A stretch of 64,000 bases of DNA. It comes from Qingshengfaniella alkalisoli. GTDB taxonomy: Bacteria; Pseudomonadota; Alphaproteobacteria; Rhodobacterales; Rhodobacteraceae. The notes below the pieces were generated by a model. It saw only the letters and a list, made by a program, of their open reading frames with translations. It was not told the DNA's origin and made no database searches. Within the stretch, counting starts at the first letter, position 1. Each line of letters begins with the position of its first letter. Shown here piece after piece: positions 27,861 through 38,298 of the stretch. The stretch spans positions 2,003,501-2,067,500 of the forward strand of contig NZ_CP042261.1 of NCBI RefSeq assembly GCF_007855645.1, written 5' to 3'. The position numbers and the translations under genes are program-made.

Positions 27861-29297
27861 ATGGCTAAACAGCGAATGCTCCAGTTTGTGACGGTTGAGC
27901 GCGACATGCCCGAGAAGCGGGCGGCGGATCAGCGCAATCAGGACTTCAACGAGATTTACGCCGAATATGCTGAACAGAAGGCTGCCGAACAGGCCGGTCG
28001 CTGCTCGCAATGCGGTGTGCCTTATTGTCAGTCGCATTGTCCGCTGCACAACAACATTCCCGACTGGCTGCGCTTGACGGCGGAAGGGCGCTTGGAAGAA
28101 GCCTACCAACTCAGCCAGGCAACCAATACCTTCCCGGAAATCTGCGGTCGCATCTGCCCACAGGACCGCCTGTGTGAAGGCAACTGCGTGATTGAACAGT
28201 CCGGCCATGGCACTGTGACGATCGGCGCGGTCGAGAAGTACATCACCGATACGGCGTTCGAAAAAGGCTGGGTGCAGCCCATAGCGCCGAAGGTCGAGCG
28301 CGAAGAAAGCGTTGCGATCATCGGGGCCGGTCCGGGTGGTCTGGCGGCGGCGGATATGCTGCGTCGCCAAGGCGTGCAGGTCACCGTATACGATCGCTAT
28401 GACCGCTCCGGCGGGCTGATGATCTATGGCATTCCGGGCTTCAAGCTGGAAAAAGACATCGTCATGCGCCGCAACCAGCAACTGGAAAAGGGCGGCGTCA
28501 AGTTCGAGCTGAATTGCAATGTCGGTGAGGACATCACTTTCGAAGACATCCGCGCGAAGCATGATGTCGTGCTGATCGCGACGGGCGTTTACAAGACGCG
28601 CGACCTGCAAGGGCCGGGCAGCGGCGCCAAGGGCATCGTGCGGGCGATCGATTATCTGACCGCGTCGAACAAGGTCAGCTTCGGTGACACGGTGCCGGAA
28701 TATGATTCCGGCGAGCTGAACGCCGAAGGCAAGCGCGTCGTCGTCATCGGTGGCGGTGACACGGCGATGGACTGCGTCCGTACCGCTGTTCGCCAAGGCG
28801 CCAAATCGGTGAAATGCCTGTATCGCCGCGACCGTGCCAACATGCCGGGTTCGCAGCGCGAAGTGCAGAACGCCGAGGAAGAAGGCGTCGAATTCGTCTG
28901 GCTGACCGCGCCGAAGGGCTTCGCCGGCGACACGGTGGAAAGCGTGCTGATCAGCAAGATGCGTCTGGGCCAGCCCGACGCGACGGGTCGTCAGACGCCC
29001 GAGCTGATCGAAGGTGCGGATTACGCCGAGGACGCGGACCTGGTCGTTAAAGCGCTGGGGTTTGAACCCGAAGACCTGCCCGCGCTGTGGGACCAGCCGG
29101 AACTGGAAGTGACGCGCTGGGGCACGGTGAAAACCGATTTCCGTACGCATGAAACGAATCTCGATGGCGTGTATGCTGTGGGCGATATCGTGCGTGGAGC
29201 GTCGCTGGTTGTCTGGGCGATCCGTGACGGTCGCGAAGCGGCGCAGGCCATTCTGGATCGCTTCAACACCGCGGTCACGGCGGTCGCGGCGGAGTAA
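27861..29297 (+). CDS. gltD: Glutamate synthase small subunit
   Basis: 478-residue FAD/NADPH flavoprotein with N-terminal 4Fe-4S clusters, the electron-input subunit of NADPH-GOGAT. The Fe-S region is CSQCGVPYCQSHCPLHN and CGRICPQDRLCEGNC. The FAD site is IIGAGPGGLAAADMLRRQG and the NADPH site IGGGDTAMDCVRTA. It precedes gltB, with a GFA-family gene and a CtrA-like site between them. With glutamine synthetase it assimilates ammonia. Confidence 0.97.
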   Translation: MAKQRMLQFVTVERDMPEKRAADQRNQDFNEIYAEYAEQKAAEQAGRCSQCGVPYCQSHCPLHNNIPDWLRLTAEGRLEEAYQLSQATNTFPEICGRICPQDRLCEGNCVIEQSGHGTVTIGAVEKYITDTAFEKGWVQPIAPKVEREESVAIIGAGPGGLAAADMLRRQGVQVTVYDRYDRSGGLMIYGIPGFKLEKDIVMRRNQQLEKGGVKFELNCNVGEDITFEDIRAKHDVVLIATGVYKTRDLQGPGSGAKGIVRAIDYLTASNKVSFGDTVPEYDSGELNAEGKRVVVIGGGDTAMDCVRTAVRQGAKSVKCLYRRDRANMPGSQREVQNAEEEGVEFVWLTAPKGFAGDTVESVLISKMRLGQPDATGRQTPELIEGADYAEDADLVVKALGFEPEDLPALWDQPELEVTRWGTVKTDFRTHETNLDGVYAVGDIVRGASLVVWAIRDGREAAQAILDRFNTAVTAVAAE

Positions 29298-29365
29298 GCG
29301 GTCAAGGTCACAGGCGGTACACCACGCGTACACCGGCTGTGCACCGATGGAACTGCAAGGATAAG

Positions 29366-29380
29366 TTAACAAGCAGTTAA
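29366..29380. promoter_or_regulatory. CtrA-type site, TTAA-N7-TTAA
   Basis: Exact match to the alphaproteobacterial CtrA consensus (TTAA, seven bases, TTAA) in the 152-bp gap after gltD, 70 bp before the GFA gene and upstream of gltB. CtrA binding is inferred from the pattern only. The gap also holds repeated TACACC triplets (29320-29350) of unknown meaning. Confidence 0.4.
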
Positions 29381-29449
29381 TAGGTCAGGTTGGCTGACGG
29401 ATATTCTGAAATTCGATGCGGATGCGACTCCGCCGGAGGATGTGAAACG

Positions 29450-29878
29450 ATGACGAACAGAACGGGACGTTGCCTGTGCGGGGCAGTCAGTTTCACCGCA
29501 AAGGGCGCGCATGATTCATTCGACGTGTGCCATTGCGAGATGTGCCGCCGTTGGGCGGCCGGTCCGATGTTGGCGATCGAGTCGGACTCGGTCGACTTCG
29601 AAGGCGAAGAGAATATCGGCATCTTTACCTCTTCCGACTGGGCCGAACGCGGTTTCTGCAAGAAGTGCGGCACCAGCCTGTTCTATCGGCTGACCATCGG
29701 ATCGGGCGAAACGCATGTATCGGCAGGCGCGCTGGACGATCTTGCCGGTATGGACCTGAGCAAAGAAATTTTCATCGACAGAAAGCCCGAAGGCTACGCC
29801 TTTGCGGGAGACAGACCGAGATTGACCGAGGCCGAGGTATTCGCCGCTGCCGGACAATCCGAGACGGGAGATCACTGA
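29450..29878 (+). CDS. GFA (glutathione-dependent formaldehyde-activating fold) family protein
   Basis: 142-residue zinc-binding protein of the GFA/CENP-V fold. Zinc-ligand cysteines are in GRCLCGAVSF, CHCEMCRRW and FCKKCGTSLFY. Most members have no demonstrated formaldehyde chemistry. The ATG at 29450 follows a GGAGG 12 bases upstream; a 20-residue longer version from 29390 is less likely. It sits between gltD and gltB, ending 2 bp before gltB, so it is probably co-transcribed with gltB. Confidence 0.88.
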   Translation: MTNRTGRCLCGAVSFTAKGAHDSFDVCHCEMCRRWAAGPMLAIESDSVDFEGEENIGIFTSSDWAERGFCKKCGTSLFYRLTIGSGETHVSAGALDDLAGMDLSKEIFIDRKPEGYAFAGDRPRLTEAEVFAAAGQSETGDH

Positions 29879-29880
29879 AC

Positions 29881-32800
29881 ATGACCAAATTCGACCAGAA
29901 CTGGGTGGCCAGCGAAGAAGCCAAGCGTGCCTATATGGCCGAGCATGGTCTGTATCGCGAGGATGACGAACATTCGTCCTGTGGCGTCGGGCTTGTCGTG
30001 TCCATCGACGGCACCAAGAGCCGCAAGGTCGTCGAGGCTGGTATCACCGCGCTGAAAGCGATCTGGCACCGCGGCGCCGTGGATGCGGATGGCAAGACGG
30101 GCGATGGCGCGGGCATCCATGTGCAGATCCCCGAGCCGTTCTTCTATGACCAGATCCGCCGCACGGGGCACGAGCCCGATACCGGCAAGAAGATTGCTGT
30201 CGGTCAGGTGTTCCTGCCGCGCACGGATTTCGGCGCGCAGGAAACCTGCCGCACCATCGTGGAAGCCGAAGTGCTGCGGATGGGCTATTACATCTATGGC
30301 TGGCGTCACGTGCCGGTCGATATTTCCTGCCTTGGCGAAAAGGCCAATGCGACGCGGCCCGAGATCGAACAAATCCTGATCAAGAATTCCAAGGGCGTGG
30401 ACGAAGAAACGTTCGAGCGCGAACTTTACGTGATCCGTCGCCGGATCGAGAAGGCTGCCGCTGCCGCGCAGGTGGGTTCGCTTTACATCTGTTCGCTGTC
30501 CTGCCGGTCGATCATCTACAAGGGCATGATGCTGGCTGAACAGGTGGCCGAATTCTATCCCGACCTGCAGGATGATCGGTTTGAATCGTCCTTCGCGATT
30601 TACCACCAGCGCTATTCGACCAACACCTTCCCGCAATGGTGGCTGGCGCAGCCTTTCCGCATGTTGGCCCATAACGGCGAGATCAACACGCTGAAGGGCA
30701 ACGTCAACTGGATGAAATCGCACGAAATCCGCATGGCGTCGGGCACGTTCGGCGATCTGGCGGATGACATCAAGCCCATCATCCCCAACGGGTCGTCGGA
30801 TTCGGCTGCGCTGGATGCGGTGTTCGAGGTGTTGGTCCGCGCGGGCCGGTCCGCGCCGATGGCCAAGACGATGCTTGTTCCAGAAAGCTGGTCCAAACAG
30901 GCAATCGAGCTGCCCGAAGCGTGGCGCGACATGTATTCCTATTGCAACTCCGTGATGGAGCCATGGGACGGCCCGGCCGCGCTGGCAATGACCGATGGTC
31001 GCTGGGTCTGCGCGGGGCTGGACCGCAACGGCCTGCGCCCGATGCGTTATGTCGTGACCGGTGACAATCTGCTGATCGCAGGGTCCGAGGCGGGCATGGT
31101 TCCGGTCGAGGAATCCGGCGTGACCGAGAAAGGTGCGCTTGGTCCGGGGCAGATGATCGCCGTGGATATGCAGGAAGGCGGTCTGTATCATGACGTCGAG
31201 ATCAAGGATCGCTTGGCGGCTGCGCAACCCTTTGGCGACTGGGTCGGCAAGATCAACGAGCTGGACGATGAGCTGGCCACGGTGAGCGAGGCGCCGTTGT
31301 TCGAGGGGTCGGAGCTGCGCAAGCGCCAGATCGCCGCCGGTTTCACCATTGAAGAACTGGAACAGATCCTTGCGCCGATGGCAGAAGACGGGAAAGAGGC
31401 GATTGCCTCCATGGGGGATGACACGCCATCGGCGGTGCTGTCCGAGAAGTATCGCCCGCTGAGCCATTTCTTCCGCCAGAACTTCAGCCAGGTGACGAAC
31501 CCGCCGATCGACAGCCTGCGCGAATTCCGCGTGATGAGCCTGAAGACACGGTTCGGCAACCTCAAGAACGTGCTGGACGAAGACAGCAGCCAGACGGAAA
31601 TCGTCGTGCTGGACAGCCCCTTTGTCGGCAATGCGCAGTTCGAGGCGCTGAAATCGCATTTCAATGCGCCCTATGTCGAGATCGACTGCACCTTCCCGCG
31701 TGATCAGGGGTCTGAGGCGCTGCGCGAAGGTCTGGCGCGCATCCGGGACGAGGCCGAAGAGGCCGTTCGGTCCGGCGCGGGTCATATCATCCTGACGGAC
31801 CAGTTGCAGGACGAGGACAAGGTGCCGATGCCGATGATCCTTGCGACGAGCGCCGTGCATAGCTGGCTGACGGACAAGGGGTTGCGGACCTTCTGTTCGC
31901 TCAACGTGCGGTCGGCAGAATGTATCGACCCGCATTACTTCGCGGTGCTGATCGCGTCCGGTGCGACCGTGGTGAACCCCTATCTGGCCGAAGACAGCCT
32001 GGCTGACCGCATCAAACGCGGCTTGCTGGATTGTTCGCTGACCGAAGCCGTGGCGCAGTATCGCAACGCCATCGACCAGGGCCTGCTGAAGATCATGGCG
32101 AAGATGGGGATTTCGGTGATCTCGTCCTATCGCGGTGGCCTGAACTTCGAGGCGGTGGGCCTGTCGCGAGCGATGTGCGCGGCCTATTTCCCCGGCATGC
32201 ACAGCCGCATTTCCGGCATCGGTGTATCGGGCATCCAGAAGAAGCTGGAAGCGGTGCACAAGCTGGGCTGGCTGGGCGGTTCGGATGTTCTGCCCATCGG
32301 CGGTTTCTACAAGGCGCGCCGTTCGGGTGAAACACATGCCTGGGAAGCGCAGTCGATGCACATGATGCAGGCGGCGTGCAATCGTGCGAGTTTCGAGCTG
32401 TGGAAACAATACAGCGCCAAGATGCGGAGCAACCCGCCCATCCATCTGCGCGACCTGCTGGACATCAAGCCGGTGGGCAAGGCGATCCCGCTGGAGGAGG
32501 TGGAAAGCATCACCTCGATCCGCAAGCGGTTCGTGACGCCGGGCATGTCGCTGGGGGCGCTTAGCCCCGAGGCGCACAAGACGCTGAACGTCGCGATGAA
32601 CCGCATCGGCGCCAAGTCCGACAGCGGCGAGGGCGGCGAGGATCCGGCGCATTTCGTGCCCGAGGCGAACGGCGACAACCCGTCGGCGAAGATCAAGCAG
32701 GTGGCGTCGGGCCGCTTCGGTGTGACGGCGGAATACCTCAACCAGTGCGAGGAACTGGAAATCAAGGTCGCGCAGGGTGCCAAACCCGGCGAGGGCGGCC

Positions 32801-34416
32801 AGCTTCCGGGCATGAAGGTCACCGACCTGATCGCGCGGCTGCGCCACTCGACCAAGGGCGTCACGCTGATTTCCCCGCCGCCGCACCACGATATCTACAG
32901 TATCGAAGACCTTGCGCAGCTGATCTACGACCTCAAGCAGATCAATCCGCGCTGCAAGGTGACGGTGAAGCTGGTGGCGTCTTCAGGTGTTGGCACGATT
33001 GCCGCCGGTGTGGCCAAGGCAAAGGCGGATGTAATCCTGATTTCGGGGCACAATGGCGGCACGGGTGCGTCTCCGGCCACGTCCATCAAGTATGCGGGGC
33101 TGCCATGGGAGATGGGCCTGACCGAGGCGCATCAGGTTCTGTCGATGAACAATTTGCGCGACCGGATCACGCTGCGCACCGATGGCGGCCTGCGGACGGG
33201 GCGTGACATTGTCATCGCCGCGCTGATGGGAGCCGAAGAATACGGCATCGGCACCGCGGCGCTGATCGCGATGGGCTGTATCATGGTGCGTCAGTGCCAG
33301 TCGAACACCTGCCCCGTCGGCGTCTGCACGCAAGACCCCGCACTACGCGAGAAGTTCACCGGCAATGCTGACAAGGTAGTGAACCTGATCACCTTCTACG
33401 CACAGGAAGTGCGGGAAATCCTGGCGTCGATGGGCGCGCGCAGCCTCGATGAAGTCATCGGGCGCGCCGATTTGCTGAGCCAGGTCAGCCGTGGGGCCGC
33501 GCATCTGGACGATCTGGATCTCAACCCGCTGCTGATCACCGTCGATGGTGCGCAGAACACCGTTTACGACCGCAACAAGGAGCGCAACGCGGTGCCCGAC
33601 ACGCTGGACGCCGAAATCGTCAAGGACGCGGCGCGGTTCCTGGAAGATGGCGAGAAGATGCAGCTGTCCTATGCAGTGCAAAACACGCTTCGGACCATCG
33701 GGACGCGCACGTCGAGCCATATCGTCAAGCGCTTCGGCATGCGCAACCAGTTGCAGCCGGATCACCTGACGGTGAAGCTGACCGGTTCGGCAGGGCAGTC
33801 ACTGGGCGCGTTTGCTGCACCGGGGCTGAAGCTGGAAGTGTCGGGCGATGCCAACGACTATGTCGGCAAGGGCCTGTCGGGCGGCACGATTGTCGTACGT
33901 CCGCCGCAGGTCAGCCCGCTGGTGGCGGCCGACAACACGATCATCGGCAACACGGTGCTGTATGGTGCGACGGATGGCTACCTGTTCGCGGCGGGCCGTG
34001 CGGGCGAACGCTTCGCCGTACGCAACTCCGGCGCAACGGTTGTGATCGAGGGCTGCGGGTCCAACGGTTGCGAATACATGACCGGCGGCGTCGCGGTGAT
34101 CCTCGGGTCCATCGGCGCGAATTTCGGCGCGGGTATGACGGGCGGCATGGCGTATCTGTATGATCCGGAAGGCAAGGCGCTGGATTTGATGAACCGTGAA
34201 ACGCTGGTGACCTGCCCGGTGACTGTGGATCACTGGGAAGACCAGTTGAAGGGTCTGATCGAGCGGCATGTGACGGAGACGAACAGCCGTCGCGCGGCAG
34301 ATCTCCTGCAACACTGGGAGACGGAGAAATCCAACTTCCTGCAGGTCTGCCCGAAAGAGATGCTGAAACACATCCCGCATCCGCTGGGTATCGAGGAAGA
34401 AGCAGCCACCGCCTGA
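29881..34416 (+). CDS. gltB: Glutamate synthase large subunit
   Basis: 1511-residue GOGAT alpha subunit, transferring the glutamine amide to 2-oxoglutarate. A 33-residue propeptide precedes the N-terminal nucleophile Cys34 ([11 protein letters not shown]) of the class II amidotransferase domain. The central and FMN synthase domains follow, with the GGEDPAHF and [15 protein letters not shown] regions. The 3Fe-4S motif is [17 protein letters not shown]. The C-terminal glycine-rich beta-helix includes [11 protein letters not shown]. It lies 2 bp after the GFA gene and ends in a hairpin terminator. Confidence 0.97.
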   Translation: MTKFDQNWVASEEAKRAYMAEHGLYREDDEHSSCGVGLVVSIDGTKSRKVVEAGITALKAIWHRGAVDADGKTGDGAGIHVQIPEPFFYDQIRRTGHEPDTGKKIAVGQVFLPRTDFGAQETCRTIVEAEVLRMGYYIYGWRHVPVDISCLGEKANATRPEIEQILIKNSKGVDEETFERELYVIRRRIEKAAAAAQVGSLYICSLSCRSIIYKGMMLAEQVAEFYPDLQDDRFESSFAIYHQRYSTNTFPQWWLAQPFRMLAHNGEINTLKGNVNWMKSHEIRMASGTFGDLADDIKPIIPNGSSDSAALDAVFEVLVRAGRSAPMAKTMLVPESWSKQAIELPEAWRDMYSYCNSVMEPWDGPAALAMTDGRWVCAGLDRNGLRPMRYVVTGDNLLIAGSEAGMVPVEESGVTEKGALGPGQMIAVDMQEGGLYHDVEIKDRLAAAQPFGDWVGKINELDDELATVSEAPLFEGSELRKRQIAAGFTIEELEQILAPMAEDGKEAIASMGDDTPSAVLSEKYRPLSHFFRQNFSQVTNPPIDSLREFRVMSLKTRFGNLKNVLDEDSSQTEIVVLDSPFVGNAQFEALKSHFNAPYVEIDCTFPRDQGSEALREGLARIRDEAEEAVRSGAGHIILTDQLQDEDKVPMPMILATSAVHSWLTDKGLRTFCSLNVRSAECIDPHYFAVLIASGATVVNPYLAEDSLADRIKRGLLDCSLTEAVAQYRNAIDQGLLKIMAKMGISVISSYRGGLNFEAVGLSRAMCAAYFPGMHSRISGIGVSGIQKKLEAVHKLGWLGGSDVLPIGGFYKARRSGETHAWEAQSMHMMQAACNRASFELWKQYSAKMRSNPPIHLRDLLDIKPVGKAIPLEEVESITSIRKRFVTPGMSLGALSPEAHKTLNVAMNRIGAKSDSGEGGEDPAHFVPEANGDNPSAKIKQVASGRFGVTAEYLNQCEELEIKVAQGAKPGEGGQLPGMKVTDLIARLRHSTKGVTLISPPPHHDIYSIEDLAQLIYDLKQINPRCKVTVKLVASSGVGTIAAGVAKAKADVILISGHNGGTGASPATSIKYAGLPWEMGLTEAHQVLSMNNLRDRITLRTDGGLRTGRDIVIAALMGAEEYGIGTAALIAMGCIMVRQCQSNTCPVGVCTQDPALREKFTGNADKVVNLITFYAQEVREILASMGARSLDEVIGRADLLSQVSRGAAHLDDLDLNPLLITVDGAQNTVYDRNKERNAVPDTLDAEIVKDAARFLEDGEKMQLSYAVQNTLRTIGTRTSSHIVKRFGMRNQLQPDHLTVKLTGSAGQSLGAFAAPGLKLEVSGDANDYVGKGLSGGTIVVRPPQVSPLVAADNTIIGNTVLYGATDGYLFAAGRAGERFAVRNSGATVVIEGCGSNGCEYMTGGVAVILGSIGANFGAGMTGGMAYLYDPEGKALDLMNRETLVTCPVTVDHWEDQLKGLIERHVTETNSRRAADLLQHWETEKSNFLQVCPKEMLKHIPHPLGIEEEAATA

Positions 34417-34419
34417 CAC

Positions 34420-34444
34420 AAAGGGGGAGCTTCGGCTCCCCTTT
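34420..34444 (+). terminator. Rho-independent-like terminator after gltB
   Basis: Stem AAAGGGGGAGC / GCTCCCCTTT closed by a TTCG tetraloop, with one bulged G. It starts 4 bp after the gltB stop. The UUCG loop is very stable. The T-run is short (CTTTCTG). Confidence 0.75.
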
Positions 34445-34526
34445 CTGCATGCCGGGCTGTGCATATCCTTGCCCCCGACATGGCCACACGATAAACCATC
34501 TCGGAATTCAAGCATCGGAGTCCTTA

Positions 34527-35750
34527 ATGTCCGCGCCCAAGAAAGTTGTGCTCGCTTATTCCGGCGGGCTAGATACCTCGATCATCCTGAAATGGCTGCA
34601 AACCGAATATGGCTGTGAAGTCGTTACCTTTACCGCCGATCTGGGACAGGGTGAAGAACTGGAACCGGCCCGCAAGAAGGCAGAGCTTCTGGGCATCAAG
34701 CCGGAAAACATCTTCATCGAGGATGTACGCGAGGAATTCGTCCGCGATTTCGTCTTCCCGATGTTCCGTGCGAACGCCGTCTACGAGGGGCTGTACCTGC
34801 TGGGCACCTCCATCGCGCGGCCGCTGATCTCCAAGCGCTGCGTCGAGATCGCGCACGAGACCGGCGCCGACGCGATCGCCCACGGCTCGACCGGTAAGGG
34901 CAACGATCAGGTCCGCTACGAGCTGTCGGCTGCTGCGCTGGACCCCGACCTCCGGGTCATCGCGCCGTGGCGAGAGTGGGACCTGTCGAGCCGCACGGCC
35001 CTGATCGAGTTCGCCGAAGCGCATCAGATCCCGATCGCCAAGGACAAGCGCGGCGAGGCGCCGTTCAGCGTCGATGCCAACCTTCTGCACACCTCGTCCG
35101 AGGGCAAGGTGCTGGAAGACCCGGCAGAGATTGCACCGGACTATGTTTACCAGCGCACGGTAAACCCCGAAGATGCGCCAAACGAGCCGGAGTTCATCGA
35201 GATTGCCTTCGAGAAGGGCGACGCGGTCGCGATCAATGGCGAGGCGATGAGCCCCGCGACGATCCTGACCAAGCTGAACGAGTTGGGCGGCAAGCACGGC
35301 ATCGGTCGCCTGGATTTCGTCGAGAACCGTTTCGTGGGCATGAAATCGCGCGGCATTTACGAGACGCCGGGCGGCACGGTTCTTCTGGAGGCGCATCGCG
35401 GAATCGAGCAGATCACGCTGGATGCGGGAGCGGGCCATCTGAAAGATAGCCTGATGCCCCGCTATGCGGAACTGATCTATAACGGCTTCTGGTTCTCGCC
35501 CGAACGCGAGATGCTGCAAGCTGCCATCGACAAAAGCCAGGAACATGTGTCCGGCACGGTACGGTTGAAGCTCTATAAGGGGTCAGCCACCACGGTAGGC
35601 CGCTGGTCCGATCAGTCCCTGTATTCGGAAGAGCACGTTACGTTCGAGGACGACGCGGGTGCCTATGACCAGAAGGATGCGGCCGGTTTCATCAAGTTGA
35701 ATGCGCTGCGTCTACGGCTGCTGGCGATGCGCAATCGCCGCTTGAAGTAA
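34527..35750 (+). CDS. argG: Argininosuccinate synthase
   Basis: 407-residue enzyme condensing citrulline and aspartate with ATP to argininosuccinate, the penultimate arginine step. The PP-loop [12 protein letters not shown] and the [13 protein letters not shown] segment are classic. Length fits type I argininosuccinate synthases. Start ATG at 34527 follows ATCGGAG; the frame is open further upstream but without a ribosome-binding site. It is separated from gltB by a terminator, so it has its own promoter. A strong hairpin follows. Confidence 0.97.
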   Translation: MSAPKKVVLAYSGGLDTSIILKWLQTEYGCEVVTFTADLGQGEELEPARKKAELLGIKPENIFIEDVREEFVRDFVFPMFRANAVYEGLYLLGTSIARPLISKRCVEIAHETGADAIAHGSTGKGNDQVRYELSAAALDPDLRVIAPWREWDLSSRTALIEFAEAHQIPIAKDKRGEAPFSVDANLLHTSSEGKVLEDPAEIAPDYVYQRTVNPEDAPNEPEFIEIAFEKGDAVAINGEAMSPATILTKLNELGGKHGIGRLDFVENRFVGMKSRGIYETPGGTVLLEAHRGIEQITLDAGAGHLKDSLMPRYAELIYNGFWFSPEREMLQAAIDKSQEHVSGTVRLKLYKGSATTVGRWSDQSLYSEEHVTFEDDAGAYDQKDAAGFIKLNALRLRLLAMRNRRLK

Positions 35751-35763
35751 CCCTGAAAAAGAC

Positions 35764-35787
35764 AATCGCGCCCGAATGGGCGCGATT
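35764..35787. terminator. Perfect hairpin between convergent argG and DUF1127 genes
   Basis: AATCGCGCCC-GAAT-GGGCGCGATT, a perfect 10-bp stem with a 4-base loop, 13 bp after the argG stop. It is preceded by GAAAAAGAC and followed by TTGTC. Because the flanking genes converge, it may terminate from both sides. Confidence 0.8.
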
Positions 35788-35835
35788 TGTCACTTGGAAA
35801 TCCCCAAGCCGGGTGGGCTGCGAAGCCGCGCCAGA

Positions 35836-36048
35836 TTACTTGGCGGCGGCTTCTTTCGCGATGTTGCGAATGTCGAAACGGGAAATACCCAGATCGGCGA
35901 GTTCACGGTCGCTCAGCTGCTCAAGTTCATGCAGCGTAACAAAATAACGTGCCTGACGCTCACGAACTTCGGCAACGCGGGCGAAAAAACCACGGATCGC
36001 GCCGAGGAAGCCGTTTTCCTGAACGCGGATATCATTAGCATAAGCCAT
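35836..36048 (-). CDS. DUF1127 domain small protein
   Basis: 70-residue protein ending in the DUF1127 motif ELEQLSDRELADLGISR. The N-terminal part (GFLGAIRGFFARVAEVRERQ) is an amphipathic basic region. In other alphaproteobacteria such proteins affect phosphate and carbon metabolism and RNA turnover; the role here is unknown. Start at 36048 has GAGG six bases upstream; the ATGs at 36060 and 36084 lack spacing. It converges on argG. Confidence 0.88.
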   Translation of the reverse strand: MAYANDIRVQENGFLGAIRGFFARVAEVRERQARYFVTLHELEQLSDRELADLGISRFDIRNIAKEAAAK

Positions 36049-36264
36049 TTCATACCTCATCGGGTTGGACGACTCGGGCGTCATGCCCTTGTCTCTATGC
36101 CCTTAAGATAGGCCAATGCTGCGATTGCACAATCGACAAGCCAACAATGCCGCCATGCAGCATATGCAAAGCTACGCGGGGTAGGATTGCTGCGGATACA
36201 GGGGTGGGCGGGATAACACGAGGCCTTGCGAAGCCCCGTGCAAGTCAGTATCTAGGTCGGCAGC

Positions 36265-36339
36265 GCGGGCGTAGTTCAGTGGTAGAACGTCAGCTTCCCA
36301 AGCTGAATGTCGGGAGTTCGACTCTCCTCGCCCGCTCCA
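36265..36339 (+). tRNA. tRNA-Gly (anticodon CCC)
   Basis: 75-nt cloverleaf including CCA. Acceptor GCGGGCG pairs with CGCCCGC. Anticodon stem-loop TCAGC-TTCCCAA-GCTGA gives CCC, and the T-loop is AGTTCGACTCT. It reads GGG codons. The 216-bp stretch before it (from the DUF1127 start) has only short palindromes, such as CGATTG-CA-CAATCG at 36122-36135. It converges on ahcY. Confidence 0.96.
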
Positions 36340-36342
36340 TCC

Positions 36343-37734
36343 TCAATACCGGTAGTGTTCCGGCTTGAACGGCCCTTCGGGTGTGACACCGATATAATCC
36401 GCCTGTTCTTTCGACAACCTGGACAATTTCACGCCGATGCGATCCAGATGCAGGCGGGCGACCTTTTCATCAAGGTGCTTGGGCAGGACATAGACTTCGT
36501 TGCCGTAATCGTTGCCCCTGGTCCACAGTTCGATCTGCGCCAGGGTCTGGTTGGTAAACGACGCGGACATCACGAAAGACGGGTGGCCGGTGGCATTGCC
36601 GAGGTTCAGCAGGCGGCCTTCGGACAGCAGGATGATGCGGTTGCCCGAGGGCATCTCGATCATGTCCACCTGGTCCTTGATGTTGGTCCATTTGTGGTTT
36701 TTCAGGTTCGCCACCTGAATTTCATTGTCGAAATGGCCGATATTGCCGACGATCGCCATGTCCTTCATCTCGCGCATATGCTCGATGCGGATGACATCCT
36801 TGTTGCCGGTGGTGGTGATGAAGATGTCGGCGGTCGGGGCCACATCTTCCAGGGTGACGACCTCGTACCCGTCCATCGCCGCCTGCAATGCGCAAATCGG
36901 ATCGACCTCGGTGACCTTGACGCGCGCGCCCGCGCCCGACAGCGACGCCGCGGAGCCTTTGCCAACATCGCCATAACCGCAAACGACCGCAACCTTGCCT
37001 GCCAGCATCACGTCCGTGGCTCGGCGGATACCGTCCACAAGGCTTTCACGGCAGCCATACTTGTTGTCGAATTTCGACTTTGTGACGCTGTCATTGACAT
37101 TGATTGCGGGGAAGGGCAGACGGCCGTCCTTTTGCAACTCATAGAGACGATGAACGCCCGTGGTGGTTTCTTCGGTCACACCCTGAATGAGGTCACGCTG
37201 CTTGGCGAACCAGCCCGGTGATTTGTTCATCCGCTTGCGGATCTGGGCAAACAGGGCTTCCTCTTCCTCGGAATGGGGGGCGGCGATGAGGTCGGTTTCA
37301 CCTTCTTCGACACGTGCGCCCAGCAGGATGTAGAGCGTCGCATCGCCGCCGTCATCAAGGATCATGTTCGCGCCGTCATCGAAGTCGAAGATGCGGTCGG
37401 CGTAATCCCAGTACTCTTCCAGCGTCTCGCCCTTGATCGCGAAGACCGGCACGCCCGACGCGGCAATCGCCGCCGCCGCGTGATCCTGCGTGGAGAATAT
37501 GTTGCACGACGCCCAACGCACCTCGGCCCCCAGCGCCGTCAGTGTTTCGATCAGGACCGCCGTCTGGATGGTCATGTGCAGGCTGCCCGCGATCCGCGCG
37601 CCCTTAAGCGGCTTACTATCGCCGTATTCGGCACGCAGAGCCATCAGCCCCGGCATCTCCGTTTCCGCGATGTCCAGTTCCTTGCGCCCGAAATCCGCAA
37701 GTGAAATGTCCTTGACGATGTAATCCTCGGCCAT
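36343..37734 (-). CDS. ahcY: Adenosylhomocysteinase (S-adenosylhomocysteine hydrolase)
   Basis: 463-residue NAD-dependent enzyme that splits S-adenosylhomocysteine to adenosine and homocysteine, relieving product inhibition of methyltransferases. The NAD loop is [14 protein letters not shown]. Substrate-site segments include [16 protein letters not shown] and the C-terminal KPEHYRY with the conserved Lys-Tyr pair. The ATG at 37734 has AGGAG seven bases upstream; the frame is open to 37809, but that portion forms the structured leader. It is downstream of a small secreted-protein gene. Confidence 0.97.
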   Translation of the reverse strand: MAEDYIVKDISLADFGRKELDIAETEMPGLMALRAEYGDSKPLKGARIAGSLHMTIQTAVLIETLTALGAEVRWASCNIFSTQDHAAAAIAASGVPVFAIKGETLEEYWDYADRIFDFDDGANMILDDGGDATLYILLGARVEEGETDLIAAPHSEEEEALFAQIRKRMNKSPGWFAKQRDLIQGVTEETTTGVHRLYELQKDGRLPFPAINVNDSVTKSKFDNKYGCRESLVDGIRRATDVMLAGKVAVVCGYGDVGKGSAASLSGAGARVKVTEVDPICALQAAMDGYEVVTLEDVAPTADIFITTTGNKDVIRIEHMREMKDMAIVGNIGHFDNEIQVANLKNHKWTNIKDQVDMIEMPSGNRIILLSEGRLLNLGNATGHPSFVMSASFTNQTLAQIELWTRGNDYGNEVYVLPKHLDEKVARLHLDRIGVKLSRLSKEQADYIGVTPEGPFKPEHYRY

Positions 37735-37803
37735 GCTGGTGCTCCTGTGCAAAAGTCGCACCTCGCATAGCACCAGCGTTTCAATCCGGCAACGCGCTGA
37801 AAC
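37735..37803 (-). promoter_or_regulatory. Structured 5' leader of ahcY, two adjacent hairpins abutting the start codon
   Basis: In the mRNA, a 6-bp hairpin (GTTTCA/TGAAAC, 37803-37778) is followed with no gap by a 9-bp perfect stem (GCTGGTGCT at 37777-37769 with AGCACCAGC at 37743-37735). The last paired base touches the AUG. The Shine-Dalgarno AGGAG (37746-37742) overlaps the stem by two bases. A smaller GTGC/GCAC stem lies in the large loop. CAGCG (37799-37795) could instead pair with CGCTG (37778-37774), opening the second stem. I match it to no known riboswitch class. Confidence 0.5.
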
Positions 37804-37809
37804 TTGCAT

Positions 37810-38121
37810 CTACATCAGCGGCCCCGTCTTCGCCGCAGGCGTGTCATCCATGTGCCAATGACTGCCCGAGGCGATCACACAGGACAAGCCGCCAGCAGTG
37901 GTCGCAAGGATGGTAAAGGTGCCGGTCTCGGACGAAACCCACAACTCTATAATCACGTTGGAAGTCTGCAGCCCGCCACCCGACAGGTTCTCGCTGAACT
38001 TTTCCAACAAGAACGTGATCAGCTTCCCACGTTCGGCACATCGCATTTGCGCATGAGCCGCAGGCGGCGCGAGCGCGGCCATTCCGAAGATCAGAGCACC
38101 TGCAATAAGACGTTTGAACAT
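37810..38121 (-). CDS. Small secreted protein of unknown function (103 aa)
   Basis: 103-residue protein with a clear Sec signal peptide (FKRLIAGALIFGMAALAPPA, cleavage likely after AHA). The mature part begins QMRCAERGKLITFLLEKFSE and has a second Cys late (GLSCVIASGSHWHM), so one disulfide is possible. No family is recognised. Start at 38121 has AAAGGA eight bases upstream. The stop lies 75 bp before ahcY on the same strand, so its transcript may run through the ahcY leader. Confidence 0.7.
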   Translation of the reverse strand: MFKRLIAGALIFGMAALAPPAAHAQMRCAERGKLITFLLEKFSENLSGGGLQTSNVIIELWVSSETGTFTILATTAGGLSCVIASGSHWHMDDTPAAKTGPLM

Positions 38122-38298
38122 GACGAGTGTCCTTTCCTTGAATACAAGGCAGGCCACCTGTCATGAACGCCGCGCAGCATGCCAAAAGGTGATCGACGTT
38201 CTACTTTATATATGGTGATGCAAGATAAGGATTGCCAACAGGGCGCTTTACAATTGCAGGTGATGCGGGCTACCAGATCACGAACAAATGAGGAACGT

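Noticed and set aside
27828-29372. A 514-codon minus-strand open frame
   Set aside because: Antisense to gltD, no recognisable domain and no ribosome-binding site.
29872-32889. A 1005-codon open frame on the minus strand
   Set aside because: It is antisense to gltB, whose motifs are unmistakable. Long antisense frames arise from GC-rich codon bias; the translation is His/Arg-rich and shows no domain.
34569-35546. A 325-codon minus-strand open frame
   Set aside because: Antisense to argG; no domain.
36307-37221. A 304-codon plus-strand open frame starting inside tRNA-Gly
   Set aside because: Antisense to ahcY and begins within a tRNA gene.
37735-37803. The ahcY leader as a known SAH or SAM riboswitch
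   Set aside because: I could not match it to the consensus of any class I remember; kept only as an unclassified structured leader.
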